NCBI RefSeq assembly: GCF_015864575.1
Contig: NZ_JADYWW010000001.1
Location: forward strand, 186,001-250,000
Direction of reading: 5' to 3'
From: Salinibacterium sp. SWN248
GTDB lineage: Bacteria > Actinomycetota > Actinomycetes > Actinomycetales > Microbacteriaceae
DNA: 64,000 nt
The translations under genes and the position numbers were made by a program. A model generated the notes under the pieces. It had not been told where the DNA came from. It saw nothing but the letters and a program-made list of their open reading frames with translations, and ran no database searches. Shown here in pieces: positions 17,182 through 25,594 of this stretch; the first letter of the stretch is position 1; each line of letters begins with the position of its first letter.

Positions 17182-18588
17182 TCACGCACCGGCGTCGCGC
17201 CCGAGGCCGTCGCCGTGACCGTGACCGTCGTCGTGGCCAGTGCCAGCCTCTGGTGTTCGGGCCCACTGCCCGGAGTTGCCAGGGACGCCCAGCTGCCCTC
17301 GCCGTTTCTGTGCAGCAGAGCGTGGGTTCGAAGCGCCGGACGGTGGAGCGTAGCCCGCTGTCATCGCTAACGCCCTCTCACGGTTGGGGCCATCGATCGC
17401 ACGCCTCGACGACTCTGCTGCTTCCGGCGAAATTCCGTAGCTGACGGCGACCTGAGTCCAGTCCGTGGTGCGTGCGGCGACATCGCGCACAATGGCCGAG
17501 GCGTCGTCGCGGCTGAGCCGGAACGCGTCGTGGGCGTCGCGCAGTTGCCGGATGTCGCGCCCGTACCGTTCGCCGCCCTCGACGATCGGCGTCGCTTCGA
17601 CGTGGTCGGGGCGACGGTTGGGTTCGAGATCGAAAACCGGTGACAAGCTCCAGCCATTGTGGTCGCGAAGGAATCCGTGGTTCCGAAAATGATCATCAAC
17701 GTTGCTGATGATGAGATTGAGCGCAATCCGACGAAACAGCTCAGCCTGATCGTCGCTCGGCGCCGGACTGTATTGCGCGAGAGTGTCAGCGAGGTCGCTA
17801 TAGGACAGCGTGTGGTTGTCACTTTTTGTGGTCAGCGAATGCGCGCTGATGTACCCGATGCGGCGATCAGAGTCTCGGTCAAAACGGCGACTGAGGAGAA
17901 TCGATTGCGACTCCGAAAGGCGCACGAGATCGAATTCTGGGGTGTGGATGCCGGCAGCTTTCGCTAAGGCAAGCGCCGTGGCTTCCCAGGCCATGGGGTC
18001 GTAGAACTCTGTCTCGCGGGCGAACTTCGCCATCCACAGTTCGCCACCCTTGGTGACGGTCGCTTTAGGGCGAGCACCTCCCGCGCTGGTACCCGCGTCG
18101 GCAAGAATCTGAAGTTCGGCATCCGTCTCCTCGCCCGCCTCGAAAGCGCGCGCGGCGGCGACGATCCTCGTGAGGTCGTGCACCTCAGCGACCGGATGAT
18201 TGTGGGCGCCTAGGTACGTGCCCTGCGCATCACGCAACCGAAGCGCGCCCTGTCGGGTCGCGTCATTGACGTGAGTGAGAAAGTCGAGCGTGGTGCGGGC
18301 AGGGGTGCCGGCGCGAATGATTCGCTTGCCCCACGCATCCGGCATCGAGTCACCTAGTGCGCCCAGCGTTTCGCGGCCAGACCACGTGCGAATCGGTCCG
18401 CTCGTGCGCGGCATGTCCGGGGAAAGGTCATAGCCCCGAGGATCGGTGACGTAACTATCGGTGTAGCGAAAAACGAGCGACGTCGCGGCAGAACTGCTTG
18501 CCCCTTCGCTGGCGACAGTTCCCGCCTGAACTTCGGCGCCATCAGGAAGAACAACACTAACGTCGGCGGAGGCGAGTGGCTCACGCAT
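17182..18588 (-). CDS. hipA: HipA-type Ser/Thr kinase toxin
   Basis: A 468-residue HipA-fold kinase; known homologues phosphorylate aminoacyl-tRNA synthetases and arrest growth. An N-terminal HipA domain (about residues 10-100) precedes the kinase. The glycine-rich loop is GTSAGGARPKATV, the ATP-binding lysine is in ELWMAKF, the catalytic loop is NLIISNVDDHFRNHGFL, and the metal-binding aspartate is in LSPVFDLEP. After about residue 430 there is a tail with PGNSGQWARTPEAG and a His/Gly/Asp-rich run (HDDGHGHGDGLGRDAGA) not usual in HipA. The ATG overlaps the hipB TAA by one base. The motifs look intact, so activity is plausible. Confidence 0.9.
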   Translation of the reverse strand: MREPLASADVSVVLPDGAEVQAGTVASEGASSSAATSLVFRYTDSYVTDPRGYDLSPDMPRTSGPIRTWSGRETLGALGDSMPDAWGKRIIRAGTPARTTLDFLTHVNDATRQGALRLRDAQGTYLGAHNHPVAEVHDLTRIVAAARAFEAGEETDAELQILADAGTSAGGARPKATVTKGGELWMAKFARETEFYDPMAWEATALALAKAAGIHTPEFDLVRLSESQSILLSRRFDRDSDRRIGYISAHSLTTKSDNHTLSYSDLADTLAQYSPAPSDDQAELFRRIALNLIISNVDDHFRNHGFLRDHNGWSLSPVFDLEPNRRPDHVEATPIVEGGERYGRDIRQLRDAHDAFRLSRDDASAIVRDVAARTTDWTQVAVSYGISPEAAESSRRAIDGPNRERALAMTAGYAPPSGASNPRSAAQKRRGQLGVPGNSGQWARTPEAGTGHDDGHGHGDGLGRDAGA

Positions 18589-18911
18589 TACTCTCCCTCG
18601 GTTCGAAGGGTCGGTCGTGGGCTACGCACTCGTTCCACGCTCGCGCGTGCAAGGTTACGGGAACCAAAATCGCTCGCGATGGGGTCGGACGCATCGACCA
18701 CTGCAGCAAGAATTCCGACCACCCGCATGACGGCGAGCAAGTTCTCGGATGACGTAGAGCGCCCCGTTTCGATCGCGCGAAGAGTGTCGCGGGAAACTCC
18801 AGCACGCTCCGCCGTGATGAGGGTCGTGAGCCCTGAAATCTTGCGCCATGCCCTGATGTTGCGGCCGAGACGCTCCATCTCTCGCGCAAGATTCGCGCTC
18901 TGTGACGCCAT
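18588..18911 (-). CDS. hipB: HipB-type HTH antitoxin/repressor
   Basis: A 107-residue helix-turn-helix protein of the Xre/HipB type. The helices MERLGRNIRAWRKISGLTTLITAERAGVSRDTLRAIETGRST form the DNA-binding domain; the recognition helix is near SRDTLRAIE. It should bind and neutralise HipA and repress the pair through operators upstream. GAGGAG lies eight bases before the ATG. The stop and the hipA start overlap as TAATG, the usual arrangement of a toxin-antitoxin pair. A large imperfect palindrome lies 18-66 bases upstream. Confidence 0.9.
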   Translation of the reverse strand: MASQSANLAREMERLGRNIRAWRKISGLTTLITAERAGVSRDTLRAIETGRSTSSENLLAVMRVVGILAAVVDASDPIASDFGSRNLARASVERVRSPRPTLRTEGE

Positions 18912-18928
18912 CTCGTCTCCTCAGTTAG

Positions 18929-18977
18929 TGCCGTAATTATTAGCCACAATATCAGATTATGGCTACTTTTTACGGCA
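18929..18977. promoter_or_regulatory. Nested inverted repeats upstream of hipBA (candidate HipB operator)
   Basis: Two inverted repeats share one centre at 18953. The outer arms are TGCCGTAA (18929-18936) and TTACGGCA (18970-18977); the inner arms are TAGCCA (18941-18946) and TGGCTA (18960-18965). The symmetry continues imperfectly between the inner arms. The site lies just upstream of hipB, where autoregulatory HipB operators occur, and its right edge covers the stop codon of the upstream DoxX gene. Confidence 0.6.
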
Positions 18978-19515
18978 TTATGAGTGGGCTGTGAACCTGG
19001 TCACGACGGTAAGCACGCCATGCGCGCCAGGCCCCGGTAGACCACAAAGCCCAGGCGATGAGCACGGGCTGGAACGGCATCCGAATCCAGCGCTTCAGGT
19101 CAGTGTCGAGACCGAGGGAATCGACGTGGTTGACGAGCTGGGAGATGTTGCCGGGGTAGATCGCGATGAAAAACGCGGCGGCAATCCAGCCCACGGCCGG
19201 GCGGTACTTCTTGGAAAGAATCAGGGCGCTACCGAGCGCGATCTCGACAACACCGGATGCCACGACCACGAAGTCTTGATCGAACGGTTGCCAATTCGGC
19301 ACCTGAGCCTGGAAGTCGTCGCGCGCAAAGGTGAGATGGCCGATGCCAGCGAAAACGAGGGAGGCGCCGAGTGCGATACGGCCGATCCGGCGGCCAATGC
19401 GACTGGCGCGCGAAGGTTCGTCGGGCGCGGTTGAATCTCTGGCAGACGCGACTTCGATCTGCTCGCTTGACGGAGTGTTCCCGGTCGAGTCACTGGCGGC
19501 TGGTGTCTTATGCAT
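18970..19515 (-). CDS. DoxX-like membrane protein
   Basis: A 181-residue membrane protein. After about 55 polar residues come a DoxX-type first helix (RIALGASLVFAGIGHLTFARDDFQAQVP) and three more hydrophobic segments (FVVVASGVVEIALGSALIL, AVGWIAAAFFIAIYPGNI, PFQPVLIAWALWSTG). The GHLTF...VP...P pattern is typical of the DoxX/DUF417-like group, whose biochemical role is poorly known. The ATG of MHKTPAASD at 19515 is preferred; the upstream extension is Cys/Arg-rich low-complexity read-through. It lies upstream of hipBA on the same strand, separated by the hip operator region. Confidence 0.8.
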   Translation of the reverse strand: MHKTPAASDSTGNTPSSEQIEVASARDSTAPDEPSRASRIGRRIGRIALGASLVFAGIGHLTFARDDFQAQVPNWQPFDQDFVVVASGVVEIALGSALILSKKYRPAVGWIAAAFFIAIYPGNISQLVNHVDSLGLDTDLKRWIRMPFQPVLIAWALWSTGAWRAWRAYRRDQVHSPLIMP

Positions 19516-19627
19516 TCCACCATTCTGGTGGGGCGGGCTTAGGGTCTGCCGAGTGACAAGCTGCAGCGCGAGTGGCCAGCAGCGGCAGCGGCAGCAGCCA
19601 CGGCCACGGCCAACCAACGTTAACGAG

Positions 19628-19661
19628 CCACGGCCCCCACCGGGTGTGGTGAGGGCCGTGG
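19628..19661 (-). terminator. GC-rich hairpin downstream of the alcohol dehydrogenase
   Basis: Arms CCACGGCCC (19628-19636) and GGGCCGTGG (19653-19661) form a strong stem, extended by inner CCACC/GGTG pairing. It lies about 30 bases past the dehydrogenase stop on the minus strand. No clear T-run follows, so a terminator role is plausible but not certain. The flanking bases contain short CCACGGCC and GGCAGC repeats. Confidence 0.45.
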
Positions 19662-19691
19662 CCGTCGCGCTGTTCGGAGCGCGGCTAGCCG

Positions 19692-20729
19692 TTACGGAAT
19701 GAGTACCGCACGGCCGGTAATGCGGCCGGCTTCGAGGTCGTCGAAGGCCTTCTGGAAGTCGGCCATCGGGTATTTCGTTACCTCAACGCCAAGCTTGCCC
19801 TGCTGAGCAAGCGCGATCACCTGGAGTTGATCGGCGCGGGTTCCGCCATACGAGAGCTGAACGTCGGTTCCCCACGGGAGGACCGGGGCGGCACCTACGG
19901 CGTAATCGAACTGTGCACCGCCGAGGCCTACAAAGCGGAGCATCCCGCCGGGAGCGATCACGGCAACCGCGAGATCTACGGTGGGCTGAATGCCAACAAA
20001 ATCGAAGACGGCATCCGCACCGTACTGGTTAGTTTCATCGAGGATGCGCTGAGCTGCAGCGCCGTCGCTCTTGAGCACAAGGTCAGCACCGAGTTCACGC
20101 GCGAGCTCGAGCTTGGAGTCATCGCTGTCGAGGGCGATGATGCGGGCACCGGTGGTGGCCTTCAGAATCTGGAGTCCGAGGTGTCCGAGGCCACCGACAC
20201 CGATTACTACGGCGGTCGAGCCAGGAGTGAGGCGCGAACGCGCACTGTTGATGGCGTGCATGGGGGTGACACCGGCATCCGCGAGGGGCGCTGCCTGAAC
20301 GGGGTCGAGGTCACCGATCTTGTCGAGGTGGCGGGCCTTCACGACCAGGTACTCGGCCATGGCGCCGTCTGGGCCGAGGCCCGGGGTGGTGGGGAATTGC
20401 ATGCGGCTGCCGTTGACTTCACACTCGTTGTCGCGACCTTCGATGCAGGCGCGGCAGTGGCCACACGCCCAGATTAGGCTCACAAGAACGGCGTCACCTT
20501 TGCTGTAGCCCTCGAGTGCTGAACCAACTTTTTCCACCCAGCCGGCGCCTTCGTGACCGACTGTTCCGCCGAAGAAGGGCCATTCTTCGCCCATGTGAAG
20601 GACGTGGAGGTCGGAGTGGCACAGCCCAGCGCCCGCAATCTTGACCAAAATTTCATCGGGACCGATCTCCGGCACGGGAACATCCTGAAGTTCCATCGTG
20701 TGGGGGCTTACGAGCTTCACTGCTTGCAT
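19692..20729 (-). CDS. Zinc-dependent NAD(P) alcohol dehydrogenase
   Basis: A 345-residue medium-chain dehydrogenase. The catalytic zinc ligands are in GLCHSDLHVLHMGEEWPFFGGTVGHEGAGWVEKVG (Cys and His). The structural zinc loop is CGHCRACIEGRDNEC with four cysteines. The Rossmann motif is AVVIGVGGLGHLGLQIL, followed by an acidic residue in IIALDSDDSKLELA that favours NAD. The substrate may be a primary alcohol. It is divergent from a TetR gene, with a perfect inverted repeat between them, so repression by that TetR is likely. A TAGGCT -10 (20783-20778) with a TGACAC -35 at 17 bp can be read on the minus strand. Confidence 0.92.
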   Translation of the reverse strand: MQAVKLVSPHTMELQDVPVPEIGPDEILVKIAGAGLCHSDLHVLHMGEEWPFFGGTVGHEGAGWVEKVGSALEGYSKGDAVLVSLIWACGHCRACIEGRDNECEVNGSRMQFPTTPGLGPDGAMAEYLVVKARHLDKIGDLDPVQAAPLADAGVTPMHAINSARSRLTPGSTAVVIGVGGLGHLGLQILKATTGARIIALDSDDSKLELARELGADLVLKSDGAAAQRILDETNQYGADAVFDFVGIQPTVDLAVAVIAPGGMLRFVGLGGAQFDYAVGAAPVLPWGTDVQLSYGGTRADQLQVIALAQQGKLGVEVTKYPMADFQKAFDDLEAGRITGRAVLIP

Positions 20730-20790
20730 GGGCTAAATCCTCTCTAGGGTGAGGCTGAGGTTTGCAGCCTCCCCTCTAGCCTATACGTCC

Positions 20791-20810
20791 TATCTGACAG
20801 GTGTCAGATA
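20791..20810. promoter_or_regulatory. Palindromic TetR operator between adh and tetR
   Basis: Perfect inverted repeat with 9-bp arms TATCTGACA and TGTCAGATA separated by GG. It covers the -35 elements of both divergent promoters: TGACAC for the dehydrogenase on the minus strand, and TGTCAG with a 17-bp spacer to TACAGT (20825-20830) for the regulator. The regulator's ATG at 20837 is seven bases after the -10, so its message is probably leaderless. Placement, symmetry and size fit a TetR dimer site. Confidence 0.8.
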
Positions 20811-20836
20811 GTGGTCTATTCCGCTACAGTTCGGTT

Positions 20837-21502
20837 ATGGATGCTCGCACTCGCCGCTCCCGCGACGCTCTCGTTGCGGCGGCCTACGCCCTCGCCGAGC
20901 AGCGCGACATCGCCACCATTTCGGTCACCGACATCACGAACGCGTCCGGCATCAGCCGCGACACTTTCTACCGCCATGCCTGCGACCCCGTTGATCTCAT
21001 CGCCACTGCCCTGCACGCCGAGTTGGCTGACGCCATCGAACAATTCGGTGATCTGCTCGACCCCGCGGAGACGGCTGCGTTCTCCCACGCCACTGAGCCT
21101 GCCCCGGACGCTAGAGCGAACCAGAACGCATCGACCACGACCTTGTCGACGACGAACCATGTTTTCGCCGGCCCCACTCGCGTCTTCCTCAACCACGTGC
21201 GCACCCACGCCACGCTCTATCGGATGGCGGCCAGCGGCCGCCTGAGCGGCCGCCTGCGTTCGGTGCTCATCGAGCCTGCGCGCGAGATTCTCGCGGATCA
21301 TCTGCGGCGGCATCCAGAAATCGTGCCTGCCACACTCGCCCCGCTTTCCGAAACGACGTTTGCCATGGCTGTCGCCTACGCCGCCGGCGGAACGGTCGCC
21401 GCGGCCGAAGCGTGGCTCCTCACGGGCGACCTCGATGACCTTGACGGCGCCGTGCATGCGGTGCTCGCCGCGAGCCCGCAATGGTGGGGCGACCGGCGCT
21501 AG
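20837..21502 (+). CDS. TetR-family transcriptional regulator
   Basis: A 221-residue repressor. The N-terminal HTH runs from TRRSRDALVAAAYALAEQRDIATISVTDITNASGISRDTFYRHACDPVDLI (residues 4-54), with the recognition helix in SRDTFYRH. The rest is helical and should hold the ligand pocket. The ATG at 20837 is preferred over the upstream GTG at 20801, which lies inside the operator palindrome. It probably controls the divergent zinc alcohol dehydrogenase and itself. The ligand is unknown. Confidence 0.88.
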   Translation: MDARTRRSRDALVAAAYALAEQRDIATISVTDITNASGISRDTFYRHACDPVDLIATALHAELADAIEQFGDLLDPAETAAFSHATEPAPDARANQNASTTTLSTTNHVFAGPTRVFLNHVRTHATLYRMAASGRLSGRLRSVLIEPAREILADHLRRHPEIVPATLAPLSETTFAMAVAYAAGGTVAAAEAWLLTGDLDDLDGAVHAVLAASPQWWGDRR

Positions 21503-21552
21503 CTGAGGGCCGATACGAGCCGAATAGCTTCCGAGCAACGCACGGGCGGTCG

Positions 21553-21708
21553 CTATTTCTTCTTACCGTTCTCGATGACGCGTGGCGGACCCTCGGGGTT
21601 AGGGGCTCCACCTTCATTCACCCAGTCGTCGATTTCGTCAGCATCTTCTCTAGGGATCGGTCGTGAAAGCCCGAACATCGACCGAACCTTGTCTGTGAAC
21701 TTACCCAT
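21553..21708 (-). CDS. Small hypothetical protein, 51 residues
   Basis: A short hydrophilic protein starting MGKFTDKVRSMFGLSRP, with an acidic middle (REDADEIDDWVNEGGAPNPEG) and a basic end (VIENGKKK). I do not recognise the family. It has coding-like composition and a plausible ATG at 21708, with another in-frame ATG at 21726. It lies 73 bases after the MFS gene on the same strand and may be on the same transcript. No membrane segment is seen. Confidence 0.5.
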   Translation of the reverse strand: MGKFTDKVRSMFGLSRPIPREDADEIDDWVNEGGAPNPEGPPRVIENGKKK

Positions 21709-21781
21709 GCCCGGCAGTGTAGCCATCGGAACGTAAAACTGCCGGTGAGAAAAGGTTTCAGCGTGAAGTCGTCTTCCTCTG

Positions 21782-22981
21782 TTAAACGGCCCGGCCTTTC
21801 GAGCCTGAAGCGCGCCTCGGCCCGAACACCACAAACAGCACCGCGACGATGACCGCCCACGCGGGGTAGGTCAGCCAGACCCACTCGGCCCCGGGCTCAC
21901 CCGAGCCGGCGAGCGCGTAGATCACTCCCGCCGAGCTGCTTCCCACGACGCCACCGATCGCGTTGGCGAGACCCTGCACGCCGAAGTAGCTCGCGACGGA
22001 GCCTTCGGGGGCGAAGCGCGAAACGGTGGCATTGAGCACGGGCTGCGCGAGCATTTGGCCGACAATGAACACGGCAACGCCCACGAGCATTCCGGGCAGA
22101 TTCGTCGAGAGCCCCATGATGCCGACGCCGACGCCCAGACACGTCGTCGCGCCGGCGAGGGTCACGCGGTCAGGCAGAAAACGGTTAGCGGCACCCGTGA
22201 GCGGCAGCATCGTGAGCACCATCACGATCGCAGCGCCCGAGTAGATGAAGCCGAGATCAGACGGGCCCGACGTGAACTCGGCGGCCCGAAACGGGATCAC
22301 GAGATAGAACTGAGCGATGAGCACCGCGGTTCCCGCCACGAGCGCGCAGTACCGCACGAACGCAAGGTCGGCGAAGGCAACTCGCAAGCGCGGCGGGGTG
22401 CGCGCCTTGTCGTCCTCCCCCGGTCCGGGCAAGCCGAACGCGCTAATGATGAACGCGATCACGAACATCCCCGCCGCCGACAGGCTCACGAAAGCAAAGT
22501 CAGCACCCGCTAAGAAACCGCCGATGATGGGGCCCACGATGAAGCCAACATTGCTGACCACCTCGCGCGTCGAATACACGCGGATGCGGTCGCTGCCGGT
22601 CGTGAGGGCGGCATACGCCGAATAGCTGGCGGGGTGAAACAGCGCACCGCCGAGCCCTGTGAGGATCGACGCCACCACTAGCAACGGCACGGAATCCACG
22701 GTGCCCAGCATGGCGAATCCCGAAGCCCGAACGAGCACCCCGATCAGGATGGCACGGCGAAAGTTGATGCGGTCAGCAACCCACCCGGCGATCGGCATCA
22801 TGCCGTTTTGGGCGGCGGTGCGCACGGCCGTTAGCGCCGCGACAACCGCGATCGTGAGGGTCAGATCTTGCAGAAAGTGGTACGCCAGCAACGGCACGAG
22901 CATGTAAAAGCCGACGGCCATCGTGAAGGTATCGCCATAGAGAACCTTCAGCGCAAACGAGATCGGCGGGCGCTTCGCCAC
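21782..22981 (-). CDS. MFS transporter, last gene of the heparinase operon
   Basis: A 399-residue major facilitator with about 12 hydrophobic segments. It begins VAKRPPISFALKVLYGDTFTMAVGFYMLVPLLAYHFL. The loop GWVADRINFRRAILIGVLV after helix 2 is the MFS signature, and the pattern LTGLGGALFHPASYSAYAALTTGSDR is that of drug/sugar efflux members. The GTG at 22981 lies four bases after the DUF624 gene, which places it in the operon; longer starts overlap that gene. The substrate is unknown: a breakdown product of the lyases or an oligosaccharide is possible. Confidence 0.85.
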   Translation of the reverse strand: MAKRPPISFALKVLYGDTFTMAVGFYMLVPLLAYHFLQDLTLTIAVVAALTAVRTAAQNGMMPIAGWVADRINFRRAILIGVLVRASGFAMLGTVDSVPLLVVASILTGLGGALFHPASYSAYAALTTGSDRIRVYSTREVVSNVGFIVGPIIGGFLAGADFAFVSLSAAGMFVIAFIISAFGLPGPGEDDKARTPPRLRVAFADLAFVRYCALVAGTAVLIAQFYLVIPFRAAEFTSGPSDLGFIYSGAAIVMVLTMLPLTGAANRFLPDRVTLAGATTCLGVGVGIMGLSTNLPGMLVGVAVFIVGQMLAQPVLNATVSRFAPEGSVASYFGVQGLANAIGGVVGSSSAGVIYALAGSGEPGAEWVWLTYPAWAVIVAVLFVVFGPRRASGSKGRAV

Positions 22982-22985
22982 CGCC

Positions 22986-23630
22986 CTAATCCTGTTCGTC
23001 GTTGACGGGAGGTTTCGGGCCCCAGGCCCGCACCCCGACATACACCGGCACCGCGATCGCAGCGAAGGGCGCAATCGTCGGCAGCAGAATCGACACCACG
23101 AGAGTCACCGCAACCGTGAACGACACGAAGAGCGCGCGACGCGGATGCTGCAGCATCAACACGAATCCCTCCCGAACCCAGGTTCGAGCATCCGCTTCCG
23201 GGCTGAGGGTCGCGGCGGCGGTCGTGGCTACGAACAGTCCGCACACACCGGCAGCCACCGGGATGACGGCGGCGCTGAGCATCAGCGCAATCGAGCCACC
23301 GCCCTGAGCCAGTTGGTACGCCAAGAACACGCCATCGCCGACCATGATCGCGAGCACCACGGTCGCGATGATGCCGAGGCCGAGCGTGCGACGCCACGTA
23401 TCGCGAAACTCCCGAAAAGTGTTCGTGAAGACCTTGTCATCGTTATCGACTATCCACCGCGCGAACGCTCGAGCGAGAGCGATCGCAGCGGGAAGCACCG
23501 TGATGATGCCGAGCGTGAGAATCAGCACCGCAAGCGAACCCAGAAAGATGTTGCCCGGGTAGGTGAGCGCGGTCAGCATGCTGCGCTCCCACCGCGGCGT
23601 GCGGCGCTTGGTTCTCTTCGGCTGGCTCAT
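22986..23630 (-). CDS. DUF624 (YesL-like) membrane protein
   Basis: A 214-residue protein with about five hydrophobic segments. The N-terminal LTYPGNIFLGSLAVLILTLGIITVLPAAIALARAF is the DUF624 pattern: an Asn before the first helix and a Pro-rich helix end. A central segment FTNTFREFRDTWRRTLGLG is typical too. The family is named after Bacillus subtilis YesL and is found with rhamnogalacturonan and other polysaccharide-use genes, but its function is not known. The ATG overlaps the heparinase stop (ATGA), so it is part of the operon. Confidence 0.82.
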   Translation of the reverse strand: MSQPKRTKRRTPRWERSMLTALTYPGNIFLGSLAVLILTLGIITVLPAAIALARAFARWIVDNDDKVFTNTFREFRDTWRRTLGLGIIATVVLAIMVGDGVFLAYQLAQGGGSIALMLSAAVIPVAAGVCGLFVATTAAATLSPEADARTWVREGFVLMLQHPRRALFVSFTVAVTLVVSILLPTIAPFAAIAVPVYVGVRAWGPKPPVNDEQD

Positions 23631-25594
23631 CGTCGCGCGTTCGTGTTTCCTTGGAATCCTTCGCCCACGACGGCTGCTGCGCCCAGCGTGGGAGCGTCGC
23701 CATCGAAGCCCAACGATACGGTTTCGGTCACTCCGTCGCGCTCGATCTCCACACGAACTCCGCCGGCAGCGACGTCGTAACGGATGCTCGCCGGGGCAGT
23801 GTCATCCCAGCGACGCGACTCGAGCACCGTCACGAAGCGTGCACTCGTCGTCGGCTCACTCACGCGCTTGAGCGTGTGCTGCTTCTTGCTGATCGCCAAG
23901 CTCGGAGTGGATGACGTGGGGTTGGCGTGCACGAAGGTCTCGACGATCTCACTGGTGGCATTGTCATCGAGCGCAGCGATCGGCATGACACCGTGACCGG
24001 CATCCGCTCGCCACCGCTTATCGGCGAGCGCCACCGGAGCGTTGTCGGTTTGCAGCAGCCACGTCCAGGTGCGGGGCTGGTCGGCGGCGAGGTCGTCGGC
24101 GATCACGAGGGTTCCCCCGGGCGTCATGACGAGGTGGCGGCGAACGCGCGTGACGCCCAGGTCGCGGTCGTACATCGCGGAAGACTCGCTCACCGCATGC
24201 GTCCAGCCGTCCTTGATCGTGGTCGTCAAAATCTCGGCCGTGAACTCCTCGGCCAGCTCTTCGAACACGTGATACCGGTCTTCGTTCACGAAACCGTTGC
24301 CGTCAATGAGGATCGAGTTGTGGTGTTCAGTGAGTTTGCGCGACGAATAGCCTTCGTCAATCGCCAAGTACGAGCCGTTCCCGAGGAACACGAACGAGCC
24401 CGAGTCAGGGTGGTGGTGTCCCGCGTTCAGCGTGACCCAGCCGTTCTCCTTGCGCTGGCGGTGCGACTGATCCCACGCTTTGTGGCCGCCACCAGGCGAT
24501 GCTTTGAACGAGACGAGGCTCGCCTGCTCATCCCACGAGCTGCGCCCAACCACGAGTCCGAGGTCTTCGAAGTACTTGCTCGGCGGGAGAGTTTCCGGGC
24601 CGGCCGGCTCAACCGTGGGGTCGAACCACAGCAGCTCTTGGTACGCCTCGGGGCGAACGCCGGGCCGCACTCCACTCTCGTAGGCTTCGCGCCAATAGAA
24701 CTCGGTCGACACCTTGTTGGCCAACCACTGTGCCTGCGGGATGCGGTACTCGGCAGCGAGCTTGTAATACAGGGCGACCGGGTGCCCGCTTCGGCGGTCG
24801 TGGCAGTCACCGTGATCGACGATCCGCTCCATGTCCGGAGCTGCTTGGTAGAGGCGGTACCAGAACGTTTCCTTTAGATAGGTGCCGCGATTGAACCAGT
24901 CGAGGCCCTCTTGGTCGCGCAGCACGTCGAGGTAACTCGCGATCCACGGCACTCCGTAGCGCCAGTAGACGACGCCCTCGTTGTTGGAGCCGTCATCAGG
25001 AAGCGAGTCGAGAACCTTGCCGAAGTTATCTTTCGCGCGCTCCGTCCAGGCTTTGGCTTCGGGGTACTTCTCTTGCAGGGCGTAGCCCGCGGTGGCGAGG
25101 CCGGCGTAGCAAATCCAGTTGTGGTTCTGCCAGTACGACGACGACCACCATCCGCCCTCTTTCTCCACGGCGAACTCGTACATGCGCTGGCCCTGCAACA
25201 GCAGTTTGTCTTCGAGCGCCTGCTTCTCTTCGGGACGCAGCGCATCGCCAGCCCACGAGTACGCGAGCGAGAGCCCGTGCAGAATCCAGCCGGCATCGAG
25301 GTCGTGGTCGGGCAGATTCGCCTTGCCCCAGTGCGGGAACGACAGCGGCGGCGCCAACCAGCGACGCAACTCTTCGAGGTACGCCTCTTGACCGGTGAGG
25401 CGGTACGCGAGCGCAAGGTTCGCAGAACCCGGCCCGAAATAGGTGATGGATGCCAGCGGGTGTTCCTGCGGAAGTTCCATACCCTTCGCGCGCTCACACT
25501 CCTCCAAGAGTCGACGGAATTGCGCGCTCAACGGGCCATCCAGCGCGCTCCGCAGCTCAGCTTCGCGGCTACCAATCAGCATGGGGGTGGTCAC
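23627..25594 (-). CDS. Heparinase II/III-family polysaccharide lyase, first copy
   Basis: A 655-residue protein with an (alpha/alpha) toroid N-terminal domain (to about residue 340) and a beta-sandwich C-terminal domain starting near NAGHHHPDSGSFVFLGNGSYLAIDEGYSSRKLTEHHNSILIDG. The toroid has SSYWQNHNWICYAGLAT, corresponding to the Asn/His catalytic segment, and DHGDCHDRRSGHPVALYY. These features match lyases for uronic-acid polymers (heparin, alginate or related). No signal peptide is visible, so it likely acts on imported oligosaccharides in the cytoplasm. The GTG start overlaps the previous stop (GTGA). The exact substrate cannot be told. Confidence 0.85.
   Translation of the reverse strand: MTTPMLIGSREAELRSALDGPLSAQFRRLLEECERAKGMELPQEHPLASITYFGPGSANLALAYRLTGQEAYLEELRRWLAPPLSFPHWGKANLPDHDLDAGWILHGLSLAYSWAGDALRPEEKQALEDKLLLQGQRMYEFAVEKEGGWWSSSYWQNHNWICYAGLATAGYALQEKYPEAKAWTERAKDNFGKVLDSLPDDGSNNEGVVYWRYGVPWIASYLDVLRDQEGLDWFNRGTYLKETFWYRLYQAAPDMERIVDHGDCHDRRSGHPVALYYKLAAEYRIPQAQWLANKVSTEFYWREAYESGVRPGVRPEAYQELLWFDPTVEPAGPETLPPSKYFEDLGLVVGRSSWDEQASLVSFKASPGGGHKAWDQSHRQRKENGWVTLNAGHHHPDSGSFVFLGNGSYLAIDEGYSSRKLTEHHNSILIDGNGFVNEDRYHVFEELAEEFTAEILTTTIKDGWTHAVSESSAMYDRDLGVTRVRRHLVMTPGGTLVIADDLAADQPRTWTWLLQTDNAPVALADKRWRADAGHGVMPIAALDDNATSEIVETFVHANPTSSTPSLAISKKQHTLKRVSEPTTSARFVTVLESRRWDDTAPASIRYDVAAGGVRVEIERDGVTETVSLGFDGDAPTLGAAAVVGEGFQGNTNARR

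Noticed and set aside
19560-19625. GGCAGC/CCACGGCC repeats as a CRISPR-like or satellite array
   Set aside because: The units are 6-8 bases, irregular and without spacers; they are simple low-complexity DNA.
20801-20836. Earlier GTG start for the TetR gene
   Set aside because: The GTG lies inside the operator palindrome and would add 12 residues before the conserved helix-turn-helix.
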